Shown here piece after piece: positions 1 through 5,827 of a stretch of 9,907 nucleotides of DNA (the first letter of the stretch is position 1; every line of letters begins with the position of its first letter). The DNA comes from JAAFIP01 sp031390175 (lineage in GTDB: Bacteria; Pseudomonadota; Gammaproteobacteria; Burkholderiales; Burkholderiaceae_C), in assembly GCA_031390175.1 (NCBI GenBank), contig JANMTF010000014.1, positions 1 to 9,907 of the forward strand. Reading direction: 5' to 3'. Position numbers and translations under genes: made by a program. The notes beneath the pieces were generated by a model. It was not told the origin of the DNA, made no database searches, and saw only the letters and a list, made by a program, of their open reading frames with translations.

Positions 1-582
1 ATGCGCCTGCGCACTGGCAAGCTGCAAGACGCGGAATGGCCGCGCCTGACCGAGGCGATTGAAAAGCTGCGCGGCATCAGCCTGCATATTGACGAAACGC
101 CGGGTCTCACAACGAGCGAGCTGCGCGGCAACGCCCGCCGCCTGGCGCGGCAGATGGGCGGCAAGCTGGGCTTGATTGTGGTGGACTATTTGCAGTTGAT
201 GAGCGTGTCTACCGCCATGAACGACGAAAATCGCGCCACTGCGGTGGGCGAGATCTCGCGCGGCCTCAAAGCCCTGGCCAAAGAGCTGCAATGCCCCGTC
301 ATCGCCCTGTCCCAGCTCAGCCGCGGGGTAGAGAGCCGCACCGACAAACGCCCCATGATGAGCGACCTGCGTGAGTCCGGCGCCATCGAGCAAGATGCCG
401 ACGTGATCATGTTTATCTACCGCGACGATTACTACAACAAAGACAGCAAAGAACCCGGCGTGACCGAGTTGATCATCAGCAAGCAGCGTAACGGCCCCAC
501 GGGCACCTGCAAGCTGGCGTTTATCAAAGAACTCACACGCTTTGAAAGTCTGGCGCAGGGGTACGGTAGTGGGGATTTCTAA
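1..582 (+). CDS. dnaB: Replicative DNA helicase DnaB, C-terminal part (cut by window edge)
   Basis: This is the C-terminal 193 residues of the hexameric replicative helicase, which unwinds DNA ahead of the replication fork. The RecA-like motor is recognisable: a Walker B strand ending in VVDYLQLM (local residues 60-67), the SQLSRGVESR motif (104-113), the DKRPMMSDLRESGAIEQDAD segment (115-134), and KQRNGPTG (161-168), the segment that carries the arginine finger in DnaB-family helicases. The Walker A P-loop and the N-terminal primase-binding domain are missing, and DnaB is normally about 460 residues, so the ATG at position 1 is an internal methionine and the gene begins outside the window. 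The frame ends in TAA. The next gene is convergent, 115 bp away, and one copy of the dispersed 41-nt repeat lies between them. Identity is near certain. Confidence 0.96.
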   Translation: MRLRTGKLQDAEWPRLTEAIEKLRGISLHIDETPGLTTSELRGNARRLARQMGGKLGLIVVDYLQLMSVSTAMNDENRATAVGEISRGLKALAKELQCPVIALSQLSRGVESRTDKRPMMSDLRESGAIEQDADVIMFIYRDDYYNKDSKEPGVTELIISKQRNGPTGTCKLAFIKELTRFESLAQGYGSGDF

Positions 583-600
583 GAAATTTTAGGTGCTTTA

Positions 601-641
601 GGGCCGCAGACCAATAGAATATCGCTGGAGCAGCTATTGAA
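601..641 (+). repeat. Dispersed 41-nt intergenic repeat, copy A
   Basis: One of four ungapped 41-nt copies in this window, all in the same orientation. It has the shared blocks CCAATAGAA near the middle and GGAGCAGCTATTGAA at the 3' end. It lies between the convergent ends of dnaB and the TonB-like gene. AATAG and CTATT within it could pair as a weak stem. I recall similar sequences scattered through Comamonadaceae genomes, but that is from memory. Confidence 0.7.
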
Positions 642-660
642 TGCGTAGTTTGTTGATGTC

Positions 661-692
661 GCACCACGCTGCATTGAACAACCGAGTGGTGC
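661..692. other. Inverted repeat between convergent genes, weak terminator candidate
   Basis: GCACCAC (661-667) and GTGGTGC (686-692) are perfect 7-bp arms around an 18-nt loop, just 5 bp beyond the stop of the minus-strand gene that ends at 698. No T-run follows on either strand, so it is not a standard intrinsic terminator. It could still help to end converging transcripts. Confidence 0.25.
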
Positions 693-697
693 TGCGG

Positions 698-1444
698 TCA
701 AGGTATCGCCTTGCATTTTCCCAGCACCGCATCACGCGCCGCGAGAGGCAGTAAAAGTACATTGCCCGAAGGGGCCACTAAGGCTTGGCCTTCACCATCT
801 TGGGTATGCGACCAGCAGCTAGGGATAGCCGTGGCGGCTATACGTTTTGCAAAAACTCTGGTTTGAGGCTCGGGTTCCAAACCGGTATGCACGCGCGCTT
901 TATACGCCAGGCTGGACGCGTTGGCTTGCCTTGCTGCGCGTGCCAAATTGGCCTGCGACAAATCTATCTGGGTTGGCTCTTTGGATGCCGTGGGCGCTGC
1001 GCTGGCACCTGCATCGGTGGACAGGCTTGCACCGGGTGATGTGGGCGGCACTGCTTGGAGAGCACTGTCATACCCCAGACCAGGCTCTGCGCCAGCCCGT
1101 GGGGTTGGCATTGCCCTACTTGGTTTTGGACTTGCTGCGCGGGGTGCTTCGTTATCCGTCGCAGGCGGTTGGGACTTCACAACTCTTGTTTTGGCAAATG
1201 CTTGCGCATATCCAGTGGGATTTAGTGGACGAGTAGATGCTGAGGTGTGGGCTGTGACGTCGGGCTGCTGGGTGGGTGGTGGAGCAAGCCAGCGAACGGC
1301 CAACACCTTGGCGTCATCGACAGTGGACTGAGACAGTTTAAGCAGAAAAGTTTGGAGCAGCAGTACGCTGTGTGCGCCGAATGAAAATAGCAGTGCCCAA
1401 ACCATCGGGTGCACGGCCTTGCGCTGATAACTGCGTTTTGGCAT
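698..1444 (-). CDS. TonB-like membrane-anchored Pro/Ala-rich protein of unknown function
   Basis: Not recognised as a named family. From the ATG at 1444 the protein has 248 residues: a short basic N-terminus (PKRSYQRK), one membrane-spanning helix at about residues 13-36, and a long Pro/Ala/Ser/Thr-rich linker (about 54-165) that is probably periplasmic. A small C-terminal segment (about 205-246) contains two cysteines, C210 (IPSCW) and C244 (GKCK), which could form a disulfide. The layout resembles TonB or a cell-envelope anchor, but I see no TonB C-terminal motif. The frame is open back to 1672, inside the upstream hydrolase gene; ATGs at 1474 and 1444 follow that gene's stop, and 1444 gives the cleaner N-terminus, though neither has a good ribosome binding site. 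It is last in the minus-strand cluster, 49 bp after the hydrolase stop, so co-transcription is likely. The gene is probable; its function is unknown. Confidence 0.7.
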   Translation of the reverse strand: MPKRSYQRKAVHPMVWALLFSFGAHSVLLLQTFLLKLSQSTVDDAKVLAVRWLAPPPTQQPDVTAHTSASTRPLNPTGYAQAFAKTRVVKSQPPATDNEAPRAASPKPSRAMPTPRAGAEPGLGYDSALQAVPPTSPGASLSTDAGASAAPTASKEPTQIDLSQANLARAARQANASSLAYKARVHTGLEPEPQTRVFAKRIAATAIPSCWSHTQDGEGQALVAPSGNVLLLPLAARDAVLGKCKAIP

Positions 1445-1493
1445 GGGCCCTAGGCTAGCGGCGGCGAGCAGCATAGCTTGCGGCTTACGCCTC

Positions 1494-3302
1494 TTACTTT
1501 TTACGCCCCACATACCCTGAGAAGACAAACTGCTCCACGCCGTCTCGCGTCTCCACACGCAAGGCCTCGCCGCCACCTGCCAAGGTCTCGGGCACCCTCG
1601 CTTCTGTGTCAGAGCTGGGCATGAGCAGCATGCGGCTGGGTTGGCCCAAGGCTTCCCCAAAGCTGATTTCAATGTTTAAGAAGCCGCGCTCCTCAGTTAA
1701 GCGCACAGTACGGGGCTTGTCGCCGATGTGGGAAAGCTCGTATTCGCCAAAGCTGGTTATCTCATACTCGCCCAGGCGCTTGCGCCATGCGTCAAGGTTG
1801 GTGGGGGCTTGGATGCGCTCGCCTACGCGCAGCTCTTGCGTGCCTACTCGGGCGAACAGCAGGTCGTGGCCTGCAACTTTGCGTAGGCTCAGGCCCACTT
1901 CGCCTAGCGGGCCTAGGTTGATATTGAACAGGCCAAGCAGGGCGTAGTTCAGGCCGAGCAAGCCGTTTTGGCGTTGGCGCAGGTTGAAGCTGCGGCCGAT
2001 GCTATGCGCCTGGGCGCGCAGGGCGTCGCCGTCCCGGCTGATGGTGATATGGCCGATGGCGGTGGTGTAGTCGCCTGGGGCGGCTTGCAGGGTGCCCTCG
2101 GGGATGGGCGCGCTAGCCCATTCCACTTTGCTGGGCTTGGGTTGCTGGATGCCAGTTTTGGCCTCTAGCGCGAGGGACAGCGCCTCGGTGGCTACGCTGT
2201 CTACCAGGCCCATGGCGGAGCCCGAGTTGGCCAGCACCACGATGCCCAGTTTGTGCTGCGGTAGCACATACAGTTGGCTGCGAAACATGCCGATGACGCC
2301 GCCATGGTGGGCCACGGGCCCGGCGTTTTGCAGCGTGGACTTGCCCAGGGTGCTGAGCATCCAGCCCAGGCCGACCGAGAAGTTCAGGTCTAGCGGCAGG
2401 GCGCTGTTTTGCGGGCGCAGCATCTCGGCCACGGTCTCGGGTTTTAACAGTTGCTTCTCGCCGGATTTGCCGTTGGCGAACACCATGGACACGAAGCGGG
2501 CGAGGTCGTTGGCGCTGGAGTTCAGGCCGCCTGCGGGCACGTCGCGCAGGGGCCATTCTTTTTGGGCCACGCCTTTTTTGTAACCCAACGACATGCGTTC
2601 AGACCTGGATGGGCCAGTGCTAAAGGACGAGTCGGTCATTCCTAGCGGTTTCAGCACGGCCTGCTGTAGGTGCTGCGCAAAGGGCGTGCCGCTGGCGCTT
2701 TGCACTGCGTTGCCTAACAGTGAGATGCCCAGGTTGGAGTAGTTAAAGGCGTGGCCGCTCGGGTAGGCCACGGGGGTTTGGTTGAGGTAGCCGACCAGTT
2801 CACTGAAAGGGGCTGGCGTGCTGGTCTGAAAACCTTGGAACTTGTCGCGCGGCAGGCCCGAGTGGTGGGTCATCAATTGGCGCGGGGTGATGGCCGCGTG
2901 CGGTTGGCGCGTAACCGGCGCAAACTCGGGCAACACTTTTTGCACAGGCTGGTCAATGTCCAATAGGCCGCGCTCGGCCAGTTGCATGGCCGCGGTGTCG
3001 GTAAACAGTTTAGAGATAGAGGCCACGCGGTACAGGGTGTTGGCCGTGGCTGGCAGTTTGCGTTCCAGGTCGGCATAGCCAAAGCCCTGGCTCCACACCA
3101 CGCGCTGATCGTCTACCAGAGCAATGCTCAGGCCCGTGACTTTGTTGTGCGCCATGCCGTGCTCGATCAGGCGGGTGATGTAAGCCTGCGTGGCCGCGTA
3201 GTCGCCGCGTGCGATGCTGGTGGGGCGGGGTGGTGCAGAGGCGCAGCCTGCCAGGAGGGCGAGGGACAGGCTGATGGGGAGAGCGAGGGTGTGAAGTTTC
3301 AT
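1494..3302 (-). CDS. Serine beta-lactamase-family hydrolase, predicted lipoprotein
   Basis: A 602-residue serine hydrolase of the class C beta-lactamase / D-Ala-D-Ala carboxypeptidase / EstB esterase superfamily. A lipoprotein signal is clear: hydrophobic residues 5-17, then the lipobox LAGC with the acylated cysteine at 20. The catalytic set is complete: SISK (nucleophile S95, base K98), YSN (188-190), and HGG (333-335) in the KTG position, which is typical of the esterase/peptidase branch rather than of resistance enzymes. The catalytic domain covers about residues 35-375. A further domain of about 220 residues (380-602) is beta-rich in appearance, as in other long members of this family. 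The substrate cannot be told; cell-wall peptides, esters and D-amino-acid peptides are all possible. It starts 14 bp after the regulator gene, indicating an operon. The region before the ATG shows no strong ribosome binding site. It could be misread as an AmpC resistance gene, which I think is wrong. Confidence 0.9.
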   Translation of the reverse strand: MKLHTLALPISLSLALLAGCASAPPRPTSIARGDYAATQAYITRLIEHGMAHNKVTGLSIALVDDQRVVWSQGFGYADLERKLPATANTLYRVASISKLFTDTAAMQLAERGLLDIDQPVQKVLPEFAPVTRQPHAAITPRQLMTHHSGLPRDKFQGFQTSTPAPFSELVGYLNQTPVAYPSGHAFNYSNLGISLLGNAVQSASGTPFAQHLQQAVLKPLGMTDSSFSTGPSRSERMSLGYKKGVAQKEWPLRDVPAGGLNSSANDLARFVSMVFANGKSGEKQLLKPETVAEMLRPQNSALPLDLNFSVGLGWMLSTLGKSTLQNAGPVAHHGGVIGMFRSQLYVLPQHKLGIVVLANSGSAMGLVDSVATEALSLALEAKTGIQQPKPSKVEWASAPIPEGTLQAAPGDYTTAIGHITISRDGDALRAQAHSIGRSFNLRQRQNGLLGLNYALLGLFNINLGPLGEVGLSLRKVAGHDLLFARVGTQELRVGERIQAPTNLDAWRKRLGEYEITSFGEYELSHIGDKPRTVRLTEERGFLNIEISFGEALGQPSRMLLMPSSDTEARVPETLAGGGEALRVETRDGVEQFVFSGYVGRKK

Positions 3303-3316
3303 AGGGTGTGGTGTGT

Positions 3317-3658
3317 TTAGACAGCTTGCAACGGGAGCGGCAGAGCAGGCGAGGGCGCAGGTACAGACGCACTGTGGGTATCCAGTGCCAGCACTTTTTG
3401 CAGCGCCTGGATATAGCTTTGCAGCGCCTCACGCCCCGTGGGGGTCAGCTCGTAATGGGTTTGCTTGCGGCCTTCGCCACTTTCTTTACGCACCAGCAAG
3501 TAGTCGCCCGCAATCAGTTTTTTAAGGTGCGACTCCAGGTTGCCGTCGGACACATCGAGCTGGCGTTTCAGCTCGCTAAAGGTGGCGCTGCCCCCGCCTG
3601 CCAAAAAGGCGGCTATCTGGGTGCGCAGAGGTTGGTGCAGCAGGGCATCTAAGTCCAT
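3317..3658 (-). CDS. Small winged-helix transcriptional regulator (HTH_34/ArsR-MarR-like)
   Basis: A 113-residue DNA-binding protein. Residues 1-80 follow the pattern of the short winged-helix regulators that dimerise through the C-terminal helix: LRTQIAAFL (helix 1), SATFSELKRQLDVSDGNLES (helix 2 and recognition helix, about 24-43), HLKKLIAGDYL, then the wing with GEGRKQTHYELT (61-72). A helix at about 73-92 follows, then a Pro/Ala-rich tail. No metal-binding cysteines are present, which argues against a metal-sensing ArsR. A Shine-Dalgarno-like CAAGGA sits about 7 nt before the ATG. The gene is sandwiched between a membrane protein gene (39 bp upstream) and the hydrolase gene (14 bp downstream), so it very likely regulates its own operon. 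The paired palindromes at 4766-4803 in the operon promoter are the obvious candidate operators. The ligand is unknown. Confidence 0.88.
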   Translation of the reverse strand: MDLDALLHQPLRTQIAAFLAGGGSATFSELKRQLDVSDGNLESHLKKLIAGDYLLVRKESGEGRKQTHYELTPTGREALQSYIQALQKVLALDTHSASVPAPSPALPLPLQAV

Positions 3659-3697
3659 GGGGTGTCCTTGAGTGTCGGGATCGATTGGGAAACGGCG

Positions 3698-4747
3698 TTA
3701 AGGCGCAGTGCTGGGCAAAAACTGCACCGTCATATGGGCTTTGAGCACCGGCCCTGTTTGTGGCGATAACTCACCTCGCACCCACGGGATGTTGATGCGT
3801 GTCTCGGGGCCTTTCGACCACGCCGCACCGGGCTGGCGCGCAGAGCCTGTGAGCTTGCCGTCCACCATCCACAGCTCCATCGGTTGCTTCAGCACCAAGG
3901 GCAGCACGATGGGCGTAGCACCCGCTTCAAACAAATTACCCGCAATATCGATGTGTACCGGAATGGCCGTGCCAGCTGGCAGGCTGATGGCCTGGCTGCC
4001 CGCTGTGCTGGCCGAGCGTTGAAACTCATGCAGGCTGATGGCGGGGCTGTGCAGCATCTGCACGGGCTGCAACCAGCGCGCCGCCGCCCAGGGAATAGCC
4101 AACACCAAGCAGGCCCAGCCCAGGGTTTGCAGCGCGCGGTAGGCCTTGCTGCGCACGCGGCCATGGTCGAGCATGAAGGCCAGGGCGGGCAGTCCGATGC
4201 CAAACACCGAGGTGGAAATGTTCTTCAGGTTCTCGGCGTTTTGCTGGGTGGCCAGCATGGCAATGCCAATCAAGATAATCAGCGCGCCCACCCATTCCAG
4301 CATTTCTTCCGAAAACAGGCCGTGTACAACCAGGCCCGTGCCCAGCAGCACCAGCCAGGCGGTGTACAGCATATAACCGCCGCCATAGAAAAACACGGCA
4401 AAGGTCAGCAGTGCGCCAATGCCCATCAGCAGCCACAGCACCTTGAGCACCTGGCGGTGGATAAACGACCACACCTCGTCGCGCGCCTGCTTGGCCCGCT
4501 GCGTGAGGTGCCAGTCCGCCGTGCCCACCGCGCCCAGAACAAAGGCAATCAGCAGAAACCAAGCCAGAGCGCGCTGCTGCAAGTCAGGCAACTGCGTGGG
4601 CGTGAGGATCTGCTCGCTGAACAAGAACAACAGGCCACCCGCCAGCCCCCACAAAACCAGACTCCAGCGCTCCATGCGCAGGTTGCGTTGCCCGGATGCC
4701 ATCATGGAGGCGATGGCATCTAGTTGTTGGCTGGCGTGGGTGGACAT
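3698..4747 (-). CDS. Polytopic membrane protein with C-terminal extracytoplasmic domain, unknown function
   Basis: A 349-residue protein I do not recognise as a named gene. It has a polar N-terminal stretch (1-27) and about seven hydrophobic segments (near 28-45, 60-78, 100-120, 126-144, 150-166, 178-193 and 205-222). A soluble C-terminal domain of about 125 residues (225-349) ends in short alternating strands (e.g. RINIPWVRGEL, KAHMTVQFLP). It is the first gene of the minus-strand cluster, 39 bp before the winged-helix regulator. This arrangement suggests a membrane component that either senses a signal for, or is controlled by, the regulator; that role is inferred from position only. Its transcript would start about 25 nt upstream of the ATG from the promoter at 4779-4808. 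No transporter or kinase motif is visible. Confidence 0.82.
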   Translation of the reverse strand: MSTHASQQLDAIASMMASGQRNLRMERWSLVLWGLAGGLLFLFSEQILTPTQLPDLQQRALAWFLLIAFVLGAVGTADWHLTQRAKQARDEVWSFIHRQVLKVLWLLMGIGALLTFAVFFYGGGYMLYTAWLVLLGTGLVVHGLFSEEMLEWVGALIILIGIAMLATQQNAENLKNISTSVFGIGLPALAFMLDHGRVRSKAYRALQTLGWACLVLAIPWAAARWLQPVQMLHSPAISLHEFQRSASTAGSQAISLPAGTAIPVHIDIAGNLFEAGATPIVLPLVLKQPMELWMVDGKLTGSARQPGAAWSKGPETRINIPWVRGELSPQTGPVLKAHMTVQFLPSTAP

Positions 4748-4765
4748 AGGTTGCGTTTCCGGTTG

Positions 4766-4803
4766 CTCTGAATTGCAGAGTATATAACTCTGAAGCGCAG
4801 AGT
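4766..4803. promoter_or_regulatory. Twin palindromic operator candidate (two CTCTG-N5-CAGAG sites)
   Basis: Two palindromes of the same design lie in tandem: CTCTGAATTGCAGAG (4766-4780) and CTCTGAAGCGCAGAG (4788-4802, extending to 6-bp arms ACTCTG/CAGAGT at 4787-4803). Their centres are 22 bp apart, about two helical turns. The second fills the spacer between the -35 and -10 boxes of the minus-strand operon promoter, and the first overlaps the -10 box and the expected start site. That is the geometry of a repressor site. The likely binder is the winged-helix regulator encoded in the operon (inference). Confidence 0.6.
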
Positions 4804-4808
4804 GTCAA
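4779..4808 (-). promoter_or_regulatory. Sigma70-type promoter for the minus-strand operon
   Basis: On the minus strand a perfect -35 box TTGACA (4808-4803) is followed after 18 bp by TATACT (4784-4779); a TATATA with a 16-bp spacer is an alternative. Transcription would start near 4772, giving a leader of about 25 nt before the membrane protein ATG at 4747. Confidence 0.65.
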
Positions 4809-4815
4809 TAACAGC

Positions 4816-4844
4816 TTGACAAATGGGATGGGTAGGGTAACAAT
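4816..4844 (+). promoter_or_regulatory. Promoter candidate for the toxin-antitoxin pair
   Basis: TTGACA (4816-4821), a 17-bp spacer and AACAAT (4839-4844), which matches four of six -10 positions. A start near 4851 would give a short leader to the antitoxin ATG at 4877. Its -35 box is separated by only 7 bp from the -35 box of the divergent operon promoter. Confidence 0.45.
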
Positions 4845-4848
4845 ATTA

Positions 4849-4861
4849 TTGAAATTTTCAA
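4849..4861. promoter_or_regulatory. Palindrome at the expected antitoxin transcription start
   Basis: TTGAAA-T-TTTCAA is a perfect 6-bp inverted repeat with a one-base centre, placed just downstream of the putative -10 box and 15 bp before the antitoxin ATG. Antitoxins of the ribbon-helix-helix class commonly repress their own promoter through short palindromes in this position, so it is a candidate operator. Confidence 0.4.
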
Positions 4862-4876
4862 CAACTTAGGGCAACT

Positions 4877-5110
4877 ATGTCTACCGTCAACTTCAGCGTA
4901 CCTGAAGACATCAAGTTAGCCTTCAACGCCACATTTGCAGGCCAAAACAAAAGCGCTGTGATCGCCGATTTGATGCGTGAGGCCGTGGAGCGCGCCCAGC
5001 GCCAGCAAAGCAGTAAAGACGCTTACCTGCGCATTTTGCAGCGCCGGCCGCACGCGCCCACAGTCACAGCGGCGCAGCTACGCGCCGCCCGTGAGGCAGG
5101 CCGCGCGTGA
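4877..5110 (+). CDS. Antitoxin of a type II toxin-antitoxin pair, ribbon-helix-helix-like
   Basis: A 77-residue protein that should neutralise the PIN-domain toxin encoded next and repress the shared operon. The N-terminus (STVNFSVPEDIKLAFNATFA, residues 2-21) reads as a beta strand followed by a helix, and KSAVIADLMREAVERAQRQ (25-43) as the second helix of a ribbon-helix-helix fold. The C-terminal part (about 44-77), basic and rich in Ala/Arg, would be the toxin-wrapping region. An AGGG ribosome binding site lies 5 nt before the ATG. Its TGA overlaps the toxin start by 4 bp (GTGA), which indicates translational coupling. The assignment rests on size, fold pattern and the neighbour; the exact antitoxin family is not certain. 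Confidence 0.8.
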   Translation: MSTVNFSVPEDIKLAFNATFAGQNKSAVIADLMREAVERAQRQQSSKDAYLRILQRRPHAPTVTAAQLRAAREAGRA

Positions 5111-5532
5111 TTGCCGTGGTAGATGCCAGTGTGGCCGTCAAATGGTTTTTGCACACCCAGCCGGACGAGGCGCATGCCGACCTGGCCTTGCGCATCTTGG
5201 AGCAGTCGGTGCTGGGCTTGCTCCCCATGGTGCAGCCGCCGCACTTTATCGCCGAGGTAGCCGCCGTGTTGGCCCGCCTTAAACCGGGCGATGCCCAAGC
5301 CGATATAGATGACTTACTCCAGCTAGGGCACCAAACCCTGGCCACCCCCGAGGTAGTTGCCACCGCGCTCCAGTTAGCCATACGCCACCAACACCATTTG
5401 TTTGACACCCTGTACCACGCCGTAGCACTGCATACACCGGGTGCCAGTTTGATCACCGCTGACCAACGCTACTACGACAAAGCACAAGCTGAAGGGCGCA
5501 TTACGCTGCTGGCTAATTTGCAGCTGGATTGA
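5107..5532 (+). CDS. PIN-domain toxin, VapC-like ribonuclease
   Basis: A 141-residue PIN-domain protein, the usual length for VapC toxins, which cut specific tRNAs or rRNA in a Mg2+-dependent manner and stop translation. The acidic active-site set is visible: D6 in VVDASVAVKWF, E50 in HFIAEVAAVL, D100 in HLFDTLYHAVAL, and D119 in LITADQRYY. The start is GTG at 5107, overlapping the antitoxin stop by 4 bp; there is no separate ribosome binding site, so production probably depends on antitoxin translation. All four acidic positions are present, so it looks catalytically intact. Downstream are one copy of the 41-nt repeat and then a tRNA-Gly gene on the opposite strand. The RNA target cannot be read from sequence. 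Confidence 0.9.
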   Translation: MIAVVDASVAVKWFLHTQPDEAHADLALRILEQSVLGLLPMVQPPHFIAEVAAVLARLKPGDAQADIDDLLQLGHQTLATPEVVATALQLAIRHQHHLFDTLYHAVALHTPGASLITADQRYYDKAQAEGRITLLANLQLD

Positions 5533-5543
5533 CAGATTTTTTA

Positions 5544-5584
5544 GGGCTGCAGTCCAATAGAATCTAACGCAAGCAGCTATGGAA
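5544..5584 (+). repeat. Dispersed 41-nt intergenic repeat, copy B
   Basis: It aligns without gaps to the other three copies. It has the near-palindromic head GGGCTGCAGTCC, then CCAATAGAAT, and the tail GCAGCTATGGAA. It lies 11 bp past the toxin stop and about 50 bp from the 3' end of the tRNA gene. Confidence 0.7.
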
Positions 5585-5614
5585 AAAGTAGCGGTCTTAC
5601 TGATCAGTGTGGCG

Positions 5615-5639
5615 GAGAAACCAGGCGCTGCAAGCCTGG
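5615..5639 (-). terminator. Terminator-like hairpin at the tRNA-Gly 3' end
   Basis: On the minus strand CCAGGC, a 7-nt loop TTGCAGC, and GCCTGG form a perfect 6-bp stem, followed by TTTCT. The first three bases of the stem are the encoded CCA of the tRNA. The T-run is short, so efficiency may be moderate. Confidence 0.5.
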
Positions 5640-5710
5640 AGCGGGTGATGGGAATCGAACCCACGTTATTTGCTTGGGAAGCAAGAGTCCTACCATTGAA
5701 CGACACCCGC
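5637..5710 (-). tRNA. tRNA-Gly, anticodon CCC
   Basis: The minus strand folds as a complete cloverleaf. The acceptor arms GCGGGTG and CACCCGC pair fully, the D stem is GTTC/GGAC, the anticodon loop is TTCCCAA giving CCC (reads GGG glycine codons), and the T arm is GTGGG-TTCGATT-CCCAT. The discriminator is T and CCA is encoded. The sequence closely resembles the E. coli Gly-CCC tRNA in arrangement. One oddity is a C-A mismatch at the base of the anticodon stem (position 27-43). A TATAAT box lies upstream at 5726-5721 on the minus strand, but without a clear -35 box. Confidence 0.95.
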
Positions 5711-5720
5711 GCTGGGCTTG

Positions 5721-5726
5721 ATTATA
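5721..5726 (-). promoter_or_regulatory. -10 box for tRNA-Gly
   Basis: A perfect TATAAT on the minus strand ends 10 bp before the first base of the mature tRNA. No convincing TTGACA-like box is found 16-18 bp upstream, so only the -10 element is called. Confidence 0.45.
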
Positions 5727-5827
5727 GGACGCGTGGCTTGCCGGTACGCAGGCGGCACCTTACTACAATCGCTGGCTGGCGACGAAAATTTCTCATAATG
5801 CCAAAAACCCGAGTCTAAAGAGCTTCT

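Noticed and set aside
698..1672. Full 324-residue version of the TonB-like protein starting at 1672
   Set aside because: The first 66 residues lie inside the hydrolase gene in another frame and are Cys/Trp/Arg-rich without a domain; the natural membrane-anchor N-terminus begins near 1444.
1494..3302. AmpC-type antibiotic resistance gene
   Set aside because: It has a lipoprotein signal, HGG instead of KTG, and a large extra C-terminal domain; this fits an esterase/peptidase-type family member rather than a resistance enzyme.
3884..4723. Long plus-strand frame of 279 codons opposite the membrane protein gene
   Set aside because: Gln/His-rich composition typical of an antisense shadow in GC-rich DNA; the minus-strand gene has clear membrane helices and operon context.
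5579..5818. Plus-strand frame of 79 codons starting in repeat copy B
   Set aside because: It passes antisense through the tRNA-Gly gene and has no recognisable features.
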